NCBI GenBank assembly: GCA_009923795.1
Contig: RFSU01000014.1
Span: 1 to 21,510 of the forward strand
Reading direction: 5' to 3'
Source of the DNA: Sphingomonadaceae bacterium
GTDB lineage: Bacteria > Pseudomonadota > Alphaproteobacteria > Sphingomonadales > Sphingomonadaceae
Length of the DNA stretch: 21,510 nt
Below the pieces are notes generated by a model. The model was not told the DNA's origin. It was given only the letters and a program-made list of their open reading frames with translations, and did no database searches. Numbering within the stretch: the stretch's first letter is position 1; the number at the start of each line of letters is the position of its first letter. Below, piece by piece: positions 15,209 through 21,510 of this stretch. A program made the position numbers and the translations under genes.

Positions 15209-16668
15209 TTATACATCCCCGTGTAGAGCATCTCGCGATGCGCATCCTGATATTCTGTGCCGATATCTTCAACTGGCACCCATTGGGTCGGAATGCCGAA
15301 CCAGACATCCCACGCCGCATCCATCGCCACGGGTTCATCCCATTCCGCCAAAATCTTAAGCGGCAAGGGGCGCAAAGGCGCGCGGTGTGACGCAAGCGGG
15401 ATGGTCCCGAAGGGCTTATCCGATTCAATCGCCAGCATCATCGCCACCTGATCGCGGCAGCGACGGCCCTGACACACACCCATGCCAGAGCGCGTCAGGC
15501 GCTTGATCTGATCTGGGTTGGCCGGGCCATCGTCGAGCAGCGTGTCAAGCGAGCGCGCCTGAATCGCCGCAGGACGCGGCAAATAATTGGGTGGCTGAAT
15601 ACCGATCAGGTCGGCAAGCGTTACCTCTTCACATTGGCAGATGATCGTATCGGGCGTATTGACGCGCAGCGCCGCACGCACCCAATCCATCCGATAAGCG
15701 ACATGGTCAAAACCCGTGTCGGGCAGGCCAGCGCAAAGGCCCACCGCCGCAACATTTGGTTCACCCGCAGGAATATAGCCGCCGCGCGCCGCGTTCAGCG
15801 CCCTTGGGCCATGCATCGCATCGACCAACTCAATTGAAGGGACAAGGCCAATGGCGACACACACGGTGTCGCAAGCAATGTCCGTTCCATCGGTCAGGGT
15901 GATGGATTCAATCCCATCAAGCCCGCCTTTGCTGGACTTGATGCTTTGCCCATAATATGTGACAATGCCCGATGCCGTAATTTTTGCGAGAAGTGCGGCG
16001 TCGCCTTGCGGACCATCGCGTACTTCCACCAAAGCGGCGACATCCAGCCCATGTTCCTTCGCCAGAAGCGCGGTTTCAAGCGCAAGGTCATGCGACCCCA
16101 AAACGACAATGCGCCGCCCAGAAAAGGCGCCATAACGGGACAGCAGCATTTGCAAAGCGGCGGCCCCCATCACACCCGGCTGATTCCAGCCCGGAAAGGC
16201 AATGGCAAGATCGCGCGCGCCTGTTGCGAGTACAATCCGGTCAAAGCCGACCAGCCAAGACCGTTCTGCATCGGCAAGGCCAACAACTTGCTCTGGCAAG
16301 CTCTGCACGCCCGGCCCGTTGCGATATACGCCCCATGCGGTGGTACCGAGCAGCAGCTCAACGCCCGCTTCCATCGCCTTTTCAAGATCCGGCATGCTCA
16401 TGAAAATGGCTTCGAGCATCCGGTTGCTATTTTGCGTCGCGGCCGTCATGCGGCCCCCGAAATAGAGCGGCGTATCATTGCCCATCAGCGCGCCAGATAC
16501 GGGATTTTCATCGACCAGAAGCACCGACGCGCCGCTGGCTGCGCCTTCTATAGCAGCGGCAATGCCGCTGGGGCCCGCGCCAATGACAACAAGGTCATAT
16601 TTGGCTTCGGGTGCGCTTCGTGTGCCATTAACGGCGCACACATCGGTTCCGGTAAAGTTCAGATCCAT
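15205..16668 (-). CDS. FAD/NAD(P)-binding oxidoreductase with BFD-like [2Fe-2S] domain, HcnB/OoxA-like subunit
   Basis: 487 aa. A two-dinucleotide-binding-domain flavoprotein: KYDLVVIGAGPSGIAAAIEGA (GxGxxG at 30-35), DRIVLATGARDLAIAFPGW (about 143-161), second Rossmann site RRIVVLGSHDLALETALLA (185-203). It ends in a BFD-like domain whose cysteines Cys344 and Cys346 (IICQCEEVT) plus Cys399 and Cys404 (GMGVCQGRRC) should hold a [2Fe-2S] cluster. This build matches the electron-transfer subunit of HcnBC, opine oxidase and related amine dehydrogenases. It has no fused Fer2 domain at the N-terminus, and no small HcnA-like gene is near. Its ATG shares one base with the upstream stop (TGATG). It probably forms a complex with the next gene's DAO subunit. 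Confidence 0.88.
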   Translation of the reverse strand: MDLNFTGTDVCAVNGTRSAPEAKYDLVVIGAGPSGIAAAIEGAASGASVLLVDENPVSGALMGNDTPLYFGGRMTAATQNSNRMLEAIFMSMPDLEKAMEAGVELLLGTTAWGVYRNGPGVQSLPEQVVGLADAERSWLVGFDRIVLATGARDLAIAFPGWNQPGVMGAAALQMLLSRYGAFSGRRIVVLGSHDLALETALLAKEHGLDVAALVEVRDGPQGDAALLAKITASGIVTYYGQSIKSSKGGLDGIESITLTDGTDIACDTVCVAIGLVPSIELVDAMHGPRALNAARGGYIPAGEPNVAAVGLCAGLPDTGFDHVAYRMDWVRAALRVNTPDTIICQCEEVTLADLIGIQPPNYLPRPAAIQARSLDTLLDDGPANPDQIKRLTRSGMGVCQGRRCRDQVAMMLAIESDKPFGTIPLASHRAPLRPLPLKILAEWDEPVAMDAAWDVWFGIPTQWVPVEDIGTEYQDAHREMLYTGMYK

Positions 16669-17927
16669 CAAACTGCTTCCAATGCCTGTTTCAAATCGCC
16701 GATCAGATCGTCGACATGTTCCAACCCGACCGATAGCCGCATCGTGCCATCGGTTATTCCGCCTTCCAACCGCTGTTCCCGCGCGACTGCATAATGCGTT
16801 GTGCTCGCCGAATGGCAGATCAATGTTTCTGACCCGCCAAGGCTAACCGCCAATTTCATCAGCTTGAGCTGATCCAACATCCGGAACGCCTCCGCCTCAC
16901 CGCCATGCAGATGGAAGGAAAAGGTTGATCCGGCCGCCTTGCACTGCCGATCATAGACGGCACGCTGCCGCGACCCTTCGGGCAGAAAGCCCAAATAAGT
17001 GACACCTGCGACCTTGGGGTGGTCGCGCAAGTATTCCGCAACACGGCGCGCATTGCTCATGGCCCGCTCGGTGCGCACCGAGACCGATTCCAACGACCGA
17101 AGCACCAGCCAAGCCGTGAAGGGATCCAGATGATTACCCCATGTCGTGCGCTGGAGCTTCAGCTGATCGATCAACTCCTTACGGCCCGAAATGCCGCCCG
17201 CCAGCAAGTCGCTATGACCACCGCAATATTTGGTGAGGGAGGTCATGCACAGGTCCACACCCTGCGCGATCGGGCGCTGGGCGAAGGGGCCAAGCAAGGT
17301 ATTGTCGACAACAACAAGCGGACGATGTCCCTGTTTTGCGCCAATTTCATCGGCGATGCGCACCATGAGGTCGAGATCAACAATCGCAGCCGTCGGGTTG
17401 GCGGGCGTTTCTGCGATGATGAGCTTTAACGGGCCCTTGGCCATCGCCGTTTCTGCCGCGGCGCGAACATGATCTTCATCTGTGCCGTCCAGATAGGCGG
17501 TCACATGCGATCCGAAATGCGGCATCATGACATTGTAGAGAAAGTCTACCCCGCCATAAATGGGCCGCCCGTGCAGCACGCTATCGCCTGCGCGGACATG
17601 GGCCAGAGCAATGCTGGAATGTGCGGCCATGCCACTGCAATAGGCAACGGCATCTTCTGCGCCATCAATCGCGGCAAGGCGGGCTTCTAGAAAATCCAGA
17701 CCGGGATGGCCAAGCCGTGAATAAATGTGGTTGGTTTCTCCAACCAGCGGCCCGGTGCCGTCAAAATAGGCCTCATGCACATATTTGGCATGCTGCGCCG
17801 ATGGATAGACAAAGGTGGAGGTCATGAAGATTGGGGGCTTTGCGGCCCCCATCCCCATTTGCGGATCATATCCGAAGGCCACCGCCAAAGTTTCTGGGTG
17901 AAAGTCCCCCGACTTATTATTTGCCAT
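16668..17927 (-). CDS. Cys/Met-metabolism PLP-dependent enzyme (cystathionine gamma-synthase family)
   Basis: About 419 aa. Family marks include FHPETLAVAFGYDP, PPIFMTSTFVYPS, IYSRLGHPGLDFLEARLAAIDG, AVAYCSGMAA, VVVDNTLLGPFAQRPIAQGVD and the PLP lysine Lys233 in TSLTKYCGGHSDLLAGG. Enzymes of this family perform gamma- or beta-elimination and replacement on sulfur amino acids and homoserine esters (methionine gamma-lyase, O-acetylhomoserine sulfhydrylase and others). The exact reaction cannot be told. Its presence between a Rieske demethylase and an amine dehydrogenase is unexpected for a plain betaine pathway. Two in-frame ATGs, at 17933 and 17927, both overlap the Rieske stop (17 or 11 nt). 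The longer frame from 17996 runs into the Rieske gene and is rejected. The choice of 17927 is tentative. Confidence 0.87.
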   Translation of the reverse strand: MANNKSGDFHPETLAVAFGYDPQMGMGAAKPPIFMTSTFVYPSAQHAKYVHEAYFDGTGPLVGETNHIYSRLGHPGLDFLEARLAAIDGAEDAVAYCSGMAAHSSIALAHVRAGDSVLHGRPIYGGVDFLYNVMMPHFGSHVTAYLDGTDEDHVRAAAETAMAKGPLKLIIAETPANPTAAIVDLDLMVRIADEIGAKQGHRPLVVVDNTLLGPFAQRPIAQGVDLCMTSLTKYCGGHSDLLAGGISGRKELIDQLKLQRTTWGNHLDPFTAWLVLRSLESVSVRTERAMSNARRVAEYLRDHPKVAGVTYLGFLPEGSRQRAVYDRQCKAAGSTFSFHLHGGEAEAFRMLDQLKLMKLAVSLGGSETLICHSASTTHYAVAREQRLEGGITDGTMRLSVGLEHVDDLIGDLKQALEAV

Positions 17928-19125
17928 GGGCATCAATATAGACACGCGAAACGTCACAATACCAGTCGGTAAAACGGCGGGCCAGCATCTCTGCATCTGC
18001 AGAATAGGGGCCGGGGGTATATCCCGGGCTGTTGACGCCCTTATGATTGTTTTCCGCCAATTCCTTGTCCTGCGAATTGGTCACCGCCCAGAGGGAGATG
18101 AGGGCATCGATATCATAATCGACGCCTTCCACCGCATCCTTGTGGACATACCATTTGCTGAACACATGCGTTTCCGTCGGGCTGACCGGCATGCAGCTGA
18201 ACATGAATACATAGTCCGATGTCGCATGCGCAAAAAGATGTGGATCAATCGCCCAGCGCAGCGAACCAATATCGCCGTCATTGGTCGTAATCAGCGGCTT
18301 TTTGATCAGCGGCTTGCCATCCTGTGATATGGAGGTGCAGCCTTCGTTGAGCGCGAAGCGCGCGACCTGCCACCAATGTCCTTCCACTGGCTGATGCGGA
18401 AAGCCATGGGCGTCCATGGCGGCGCTAAAGGCTTCCGCCCGCGCATCTTCATGCGCGTCAAAATGCTTGGACATGCCCACAGGAAAGGTCTTTGCCAATT
18501 CCGGATGACCCGTCGCGCAATGATAGCATTCGCGCGCATTTTCCATCACAAGCTTCCAGTTCGCATCTTCGACCAGCTTATCGACATGGACTAGCTTTAG
18601 ATTTTCGAAATTGGCAGGTGCCGCATAAGCCGAAAACTTCTCCCGGAAATCATCGATCGGCGGTGGATTGTCCGCAAGGCAAATGAAAATCGCGCCACCG
18701 AAACAGGCTATCGCAATGGGTTTCAGGCCGTGGGCGCTTTTGTCAAAATCATCTTCCATGCGGCCTGCAGCAAAGAGTGACCCGTCCAGATCATAGGTCC
18801 AGCGATGATAAGGGCAAACCAGCTTTGGCGCGGTGCCATGGCCCGGTTGGCAAACCATGGAGCCACGGTGGCGGCAGCTATTGTGGAAAGCGCGGATCGT
18901 GCCTTCCTTATCGCGGGTGATGACCACAGGCCATTTACCCACCATCATGGAAATGTAACTGCCCGCTTTTGGTAATTCACATTCCATGCCGGCCATCAGC
19001 CAGCTTTGGCCATAAATCGCCGTCATATCGAACTCAAAGGCCTCTTGGCTCGTGTAGAGACCTTGGGGAAGGGTGTGGCCTGTTCGCCGCTCGCGAAACA
19101 TGGCGTCAATGCGCTGAAGATCCAT
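17917..19125 (-). CDS. Rieske non-heme iron oxygenase, GbcA-like (glycine betaine demethylase candidate)
   Basis: 402 aa. The Rieske [2Fe-2S] ligands are Cys84-x-His86 (HNSCRHRGSM) and Cys104-x2-His107 (LVCPYHRWTYDLDG). The mononuclear iron site is in NWKLVMENARECYHCATGHPE (His202 and His207, with Glu199 in the bridging position). The start of the protein (HTLPQGLYTSQEAFEFDMTAIYGQSWLMAG) and IFICLAD follow the pattern of GbcA and relatives, which demethylate glycine betaine to dimethylglycine and release formaldehyde. Stachydrine demethylases and other quaternary-amine oxygenases are close alternatives. No reductase partner (GbcB type) lies in the window. ATG 19125 is chosen over 19287 because it starts the conserved domain; upstream residues fall in the divergent promoter region. 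It is the first gene of the eight-gene operon. Confidence 0.88.
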   Translation of the reverse strand: MDLQRIDAMFRERRTGHTLPQGLYTSQEAFEFDMTAIYGQSWLMAGMECELPKAGSYISMMVGKWPVVITRDKEGTIRAFHNSCRHRGSMVCQPGHGTAPKLVCPYHRWTYDLDGSLFAAGRMEDDFDKSAHGLKPIAIACFGGAIFICLADNPPPIDDFREKFSAYAAPANFENLKLVHVDKLVEDANWKLVMENARECYHCATGHPELAKTFPVGMSKHFDAHEDARAEAFSAAMDAHGFPHQPVEGHWWQVARFALNEGCTSISQDGKPLIKKPLITTNDGDIGSLRWAIDPHLFAHATSDYVFMFSCMPVSPTETHVFSKWYVHKDAVEGVDYDIDALISLWAVTNSQDKELAENNHKGVNSPGYTPGPYSADAEMLARRFTDWYCDVSRVYIDAHGK

Positions 19126-19266
19126 GGCTATCTGTCCCCAAATTAACTGGCGGGAATTATGTGGTTGGTGGCTTGAACCATCCGGGCAAAGCGATAAAAT
19201 CTCTTTTTCGCATGGCCCCATAACAAAATGTCGGGCTATGGGGGTGTGACTGCAACCAATCCTATC
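19126..19266. promoter_or_regulatory. Divergent control region between Rieske operon and LysR gene
   Basis: The 141-nt gap between divergent genes holds two dyads. TGGTT (19162-19166) and AACCA (19176-19180) are separated by 9 nt and contain a T-N11-A core, as LysR sites do. CCCCATA (19216-19222) and TATGGGG (19237-19243) are perfect 7-bp arms with a 14-nt spacer. The arrangement suits a LysR protein controlling both directions. I could not assign clear -35/-10 boxes. Confidence 0.5.
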
Positions 19267-20208
19267 ATGAAGGTCTGTCCCATTCATACAAAGGGCACCA
19301 TTAATCGCCGTTGGCTCCCCCTGAATGCGCTTCGGGCATTTGAGGCTGTGGGCCAGCAGAAAAGTTTTACAGGTGGCGCGGCCGCCCTGTCTGTTTCACA
19401 AAGCGCAATGAGCCGACATGTGAGCGGTCTTGAGGAATTGCTGGGCAAGCAGTTGTTTGAACGCGAAGCCTCCCGCCTTGTCCTGACAGCGGCTGGGGCT
19501 GAGCTTTTGCCAGTGGTCACCAAAAGCCTTGATCGCATTGAACAGACGATGAATGCGATCCGAGACGACAATTTGGCGCACCGCACTGTGCGCATCCACA
19601 TTCCGCCGTCTTTGCTGCAACAGCAATTCTTGCCGATCCTAAAAGATTTTCGGGCGGAATATCCCGATATTCGGGTCGATGTTTCCAGCTCAAACGTGAC
19701 GGGCCTTCCGGCCACGGCGCTGGATATGGCGATTGTCTATGATCGGCCCAATGTGGATGATCAGGTGACCGATCTCTTGTGGATGGTGCGGGTTGCCCCG
19801 CTGTGCAGCCCTGAGACTGCCAAAATGGCGCAGGGTCGATCCTTGGGGGCGTTTTTGGATCAACAGGATTTGCTGCATATCAAGCTGGAGGGTCAGCCGC
19901 GCGATTTGCTCTGGTCGGCCTTTGCCCGGCAAATGGGGATGAAGGTGAATACCGCAGACGGTATCGCCTTTGATACGGCCATTACCGCTGCCCATTATGC
20001 GATGACGGCCAATGGCGTCCTGTTGGGGGATGTCGATATGTTTGCCGACGAAATCGAACAAGGCCGACTTCACATGCCTTATGAAGCCGTGGTGGAAGAT
20101 GGCTATGGCTATTATCTGAAACTCCACGCCGATGATCTATCTGATCCGGCGATGGCTCTGTTCAGAAGCTGGCTGATCCAGCGGTTCGGGGCGATGCGCC
20201 AATCCTGA
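19267..20208 (+). CDS. LysR-family regulator, GcvA/AmpR-like
   Basis: About 313 aa. The winged HTH (LPLNALRAFEAVGQQKSFTGGAAALSVSQSAMSRHVSGLEELLGKQLFERE) has the LNALRAFEA..SFT wording of the GcvA/AmpR branch, followed by LVLTAAGAELLP and an effector domain with DMAIVYDRP and the LLGDVDMFADEIEQGRL segment. It is divergent from the demethylation operon and is the likely regulator of it, with a methylated amine or glycine derivative as possible ligand (inference). ATG 19267 is chosen because the in-frame ATG at 19228 sits between the arms of a palindrome in the control region; neither has a strong ribosome site. It ends 19 nt from the convergent S41 gene. Confidence 0.88.
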   Translation: MKVCPIHTKGTINRRWLPLNALRAFEAVGQQKSFTGGAAALSVSQSAMSRHVSGLEELLGKQLFEREASRLVLTAAGAELLPVVTKSLDRIEQTMNAIRDDNLAHRTVRIHIPPSLLQQQFLPILKDFRAEYPDIRVDVSSSNVTGLPATALDMAIVYDRPNVDDQVTDLLWMVRVAPLCSPETAKMAQGRSLGAFLDQQDLLHIKLEGQPRDLLWSAFARQMGMKVNTADGIAFDTAITAAHYAMTANGVLLGDVDMFADEIEQGRLHMPYEAVVEDGYGYYLKLHADDLSDPAMALFRSWLIQRFGAMRQS

Positions 20209-20227
20209 ACACCGTGGTGCAGGGCGC

Positions 20228-21510
20228 TCAGAATAACCCTTCGAGCTGATGTTGTGCGGCGCTCGGCTTGGTCGGTCGAAGCAGTCCACGGTTGGCCGCT
20301 GAGAGCGCACTTTGACCGCTAATCGAGGTACAGGCGCGTCCTGCTAGAAAATCCAGCCCTGCGCGCACAGAGGCTTCTGCTGGATCTCCCAGCGGCCTGC
20401 TAATGTCGTCTGCGGCCTGACAGGTGGAGGTCATTTTGCTGGCGAGGCCCGTATAATAATCCCCTTGTCGCGCCGCATTTTCCACGCGGAAAGCAATCAC
20501 CCGCAACCGATCATCGCAGACGCTTCGGTCGCGCGCGATTTGCCCGACGGGTTTACCATAGGTGTTGGAGCCGATCAGAGCGGTGGCTGCTCCAAGGAAA
20601 GGGAGTTGACCGTTAATGACCATTTCGCTGGCAGAGGCGCTTGCGGACGTGCCAATAAAGGCGACGCGTGTCACCGGCACAGCCTGAGGCTGGGCGCGCA
20701 AGCTGTAACTTTCATTTTCAGAGGATTTTTCCGGGCGGAATGTTGTGTAACTCCAAATCTGAGGGGCGCGATTGGCGTTGAGCAAATCAGCCATTGTTTC
20801 CGCCACGGAAACCAGCCCGCCGCCATTATAGCGAAAGTCTATGATCAGTTCTGTAATGCCTTGGTTGCGCATCGCATCAAAGGCGGTGCGTAACTGATCA
20901 TTCGCCGTTCCAATGAAAGTGCGAAGATTGATATAGCCCACCCGCCGGCCATTATCGTTGATGATCTTATATCCATAACGCGACGAAACAGGGGCAAGCG
21001 CATAGTCTCTTTTGATCACCGTTACGTCACGCTCGACACCATTTGCGCGGATCGTCATCGTGCGGGCGAGCCCAGGGGTAGAGGGGCCGAATGCATCTGC
21101 AACTGTCGCGGATCCCCCGGCGGCAAAGAGGGAGGTTACGCTGCGCAAGCTGGAGGGGGTATCGCCAATGGCGAGAATTTCCGTGCCCCGGTCAATTCCT
21201 GCACCAAGGGCCGGTGCGTCTTCAAAAGCTTCGAGAACAAAGACCCTGCGGTTCGTCGCATCATAATTTAACCGCATCCCAATGCCCGCGCTGGAACCGG
21301 AACTGAAATAAGCATTTTCTGCTGCAATGGATGTCACATAGGTAAAATATCGATCGCGTGATTGTGCGCGGGCGGGGGCGACAAGCGCGTCCACATAATC
21401 ATCGACATTGCTATAAGCGGCTGGGTTTACGCTGAGATCGAGCAAGTCTGGGAAGAGATACCATTGCCGCAATTCGCTCAATGCCCAATCCTGCCTGTCG
21501 CGCAAACTGC
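20228..21510 (-). CDS. S41 family C-terminal processing peptidase, N-terminus beyond window
   Basis: At least 427 codons, still open at the window edge. The visible protein has the helical N-terminal segment (DWALSELRQWYLFPDLL), a PDZ-like region (about 85-160: VFVLEAFEDAPALGAGIDRGTEILAIGD) and the S41 core: GYINLRTFIG, LIIDFRYNGGGLVSVAETMADLL, catalytic Ser293 in TSASASASEM and Lys318 in SNTYGKPVG (25 residues apart, as in Tsp/CtpA; visible numbering begins at the TTG at 21505). These proteases are usually periplasmic or lipoprotein enzymes that trim proteins from the C-terminus. The apparent TTG start near 21505 is probably not real, because conserved N-terminal sequence continues past the edge. 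It seems unrelated to the neighbouring amine genes. Confidence 0.9.
   Translation of the reverse strand, partial: SLRDRQDWALSELRQWYLFPDLLDLSVNPAAYSNVDDYVDALVAPARAQSRDRYFTYVTSIAAENAYFSSGSSAGIGMRLNYDATNRRVFVLEAFEDAPALGAGIDRGTEILAIGDTPSSLRSVTSLFAAGGSATVADAFGPSTPGLARTMTIRANGVERDVTVIKRDYALAPVSSRYGYKIINDNGRRVGYINLRTFIGTANDQLRTAFDAMRNQGITELIIDFRYNGGGLVSVAETMADLLNANRAPQIWSYTTFRPEKSSENESYSLRAQPQAVPVTRVAFIGTSASASASEMVINGQLPFLGAATALIGSNTYGKPVGQIARDRSVCDDRLRVIAFRVENAARQGDYYTGLASKMTSTCQAADDISRPLGDPAEASVRAGLDFLAGRACTSISGQSALSAANRGLLRPTKPSAAQHQLEGLF

Noticed and set aside
20209..20227. CACC-GTGGTG mini-hairpin between convergent LysR and S41 genes as a terminator
   Set aside because: The stem is only four base pairs and lacks a U-tract.
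1..21510. tRNA, rRNA, CRISPR arrays, insertion sequences or phage genes
   Set aside because: I looked for cloverleaf-like segments, regularly spaced repeats and transposase or integrase motifs and saw none.

Overview
The window reads as an alphaproteobacterial contig, most likely Sphingomonadales. That placement is inferred from GC-rich coding, the family mix (M48 and S41 peptidases, GcvA-like LysR, a secreted alpha/beta hydrolase) and protein style; no rRNA or tRNA is present to confirm it. The first ~290 bases do not belong to the same genome background. They are AT-rich and encode, on the minus strand, the middle of a Flavobacteriia-type beta-carotene hydroxylase (CrtZ). This fragment abuts the C-terminal end of a plus-strand BCCT choline/betaine transporter through ~12 shared bases, which looks like a chimeric join.

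Layout. (1) 284-5604, plus strand: a choline-to-glycine-betaine operon made of a truncated BCCT transporter, a 665-aa protein that joins a BetI/TetR-type regulator to a BetB-type betaine aldehyde dehydrogenase in one reading frame, BetA choline dehydrogenase, and an unassigned FAD oxidoreductase. A perfect 24-bp BetI-like palindrome lies just before the fusion gene. (2) 5648-6867: an M48 (Ste24-like) membrane metallopeptidase with its own promoter, overlapped by a perfect 12-2-12 palindrome. (3) 7039-9340: a LysR regulator overlapping a secreted alpha/beta hydrolase. (4) 9346-19125, minus strand: eight genes in which every stop overlaps the next start. In transcription order they are a GbcA-like Rieske oxygenase, a Cys/Met-family PLP enzyme, an HcnB/OoxA-like FAD/[2Fe-2S] subunit, an HcnC/OoxB-like DAO subunit, and soxB, soxD, soxA, soxG (heterotetrameric sarcosine oxidase). 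(5) 19267-20208: a divergent GcvA-like LysR regulator. (6) 20228-21510, minus strand: an S41 peptidase open at the window edge.

How it fits together. The plus-strand operon would import choline and oxidise it through betaine aldehyde to glycine betaine. The minus-strand operon would then remove methyl groups one at a time: the Rieske enzyme gives dimethylglycine, a second enzyme gives sarcosine, and SoxBDAG gives glycine plus a folate-bound one-carbon unit. No recognisable dimethylglycine dehydrogenase (DgcAB or DMGDH) is present. The HcnB/C-like pair occupies that place in the operon and is the obvious candidate, but this is inference. The Rieske reductase (GbcB) is also absent from the window, and the role of the PLP enzyme is unexplained. 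The items most worth attention are the regulator-enzyme BetI-BetB fusion, analogous in concept to PutA, and the unusual demethylation operon.
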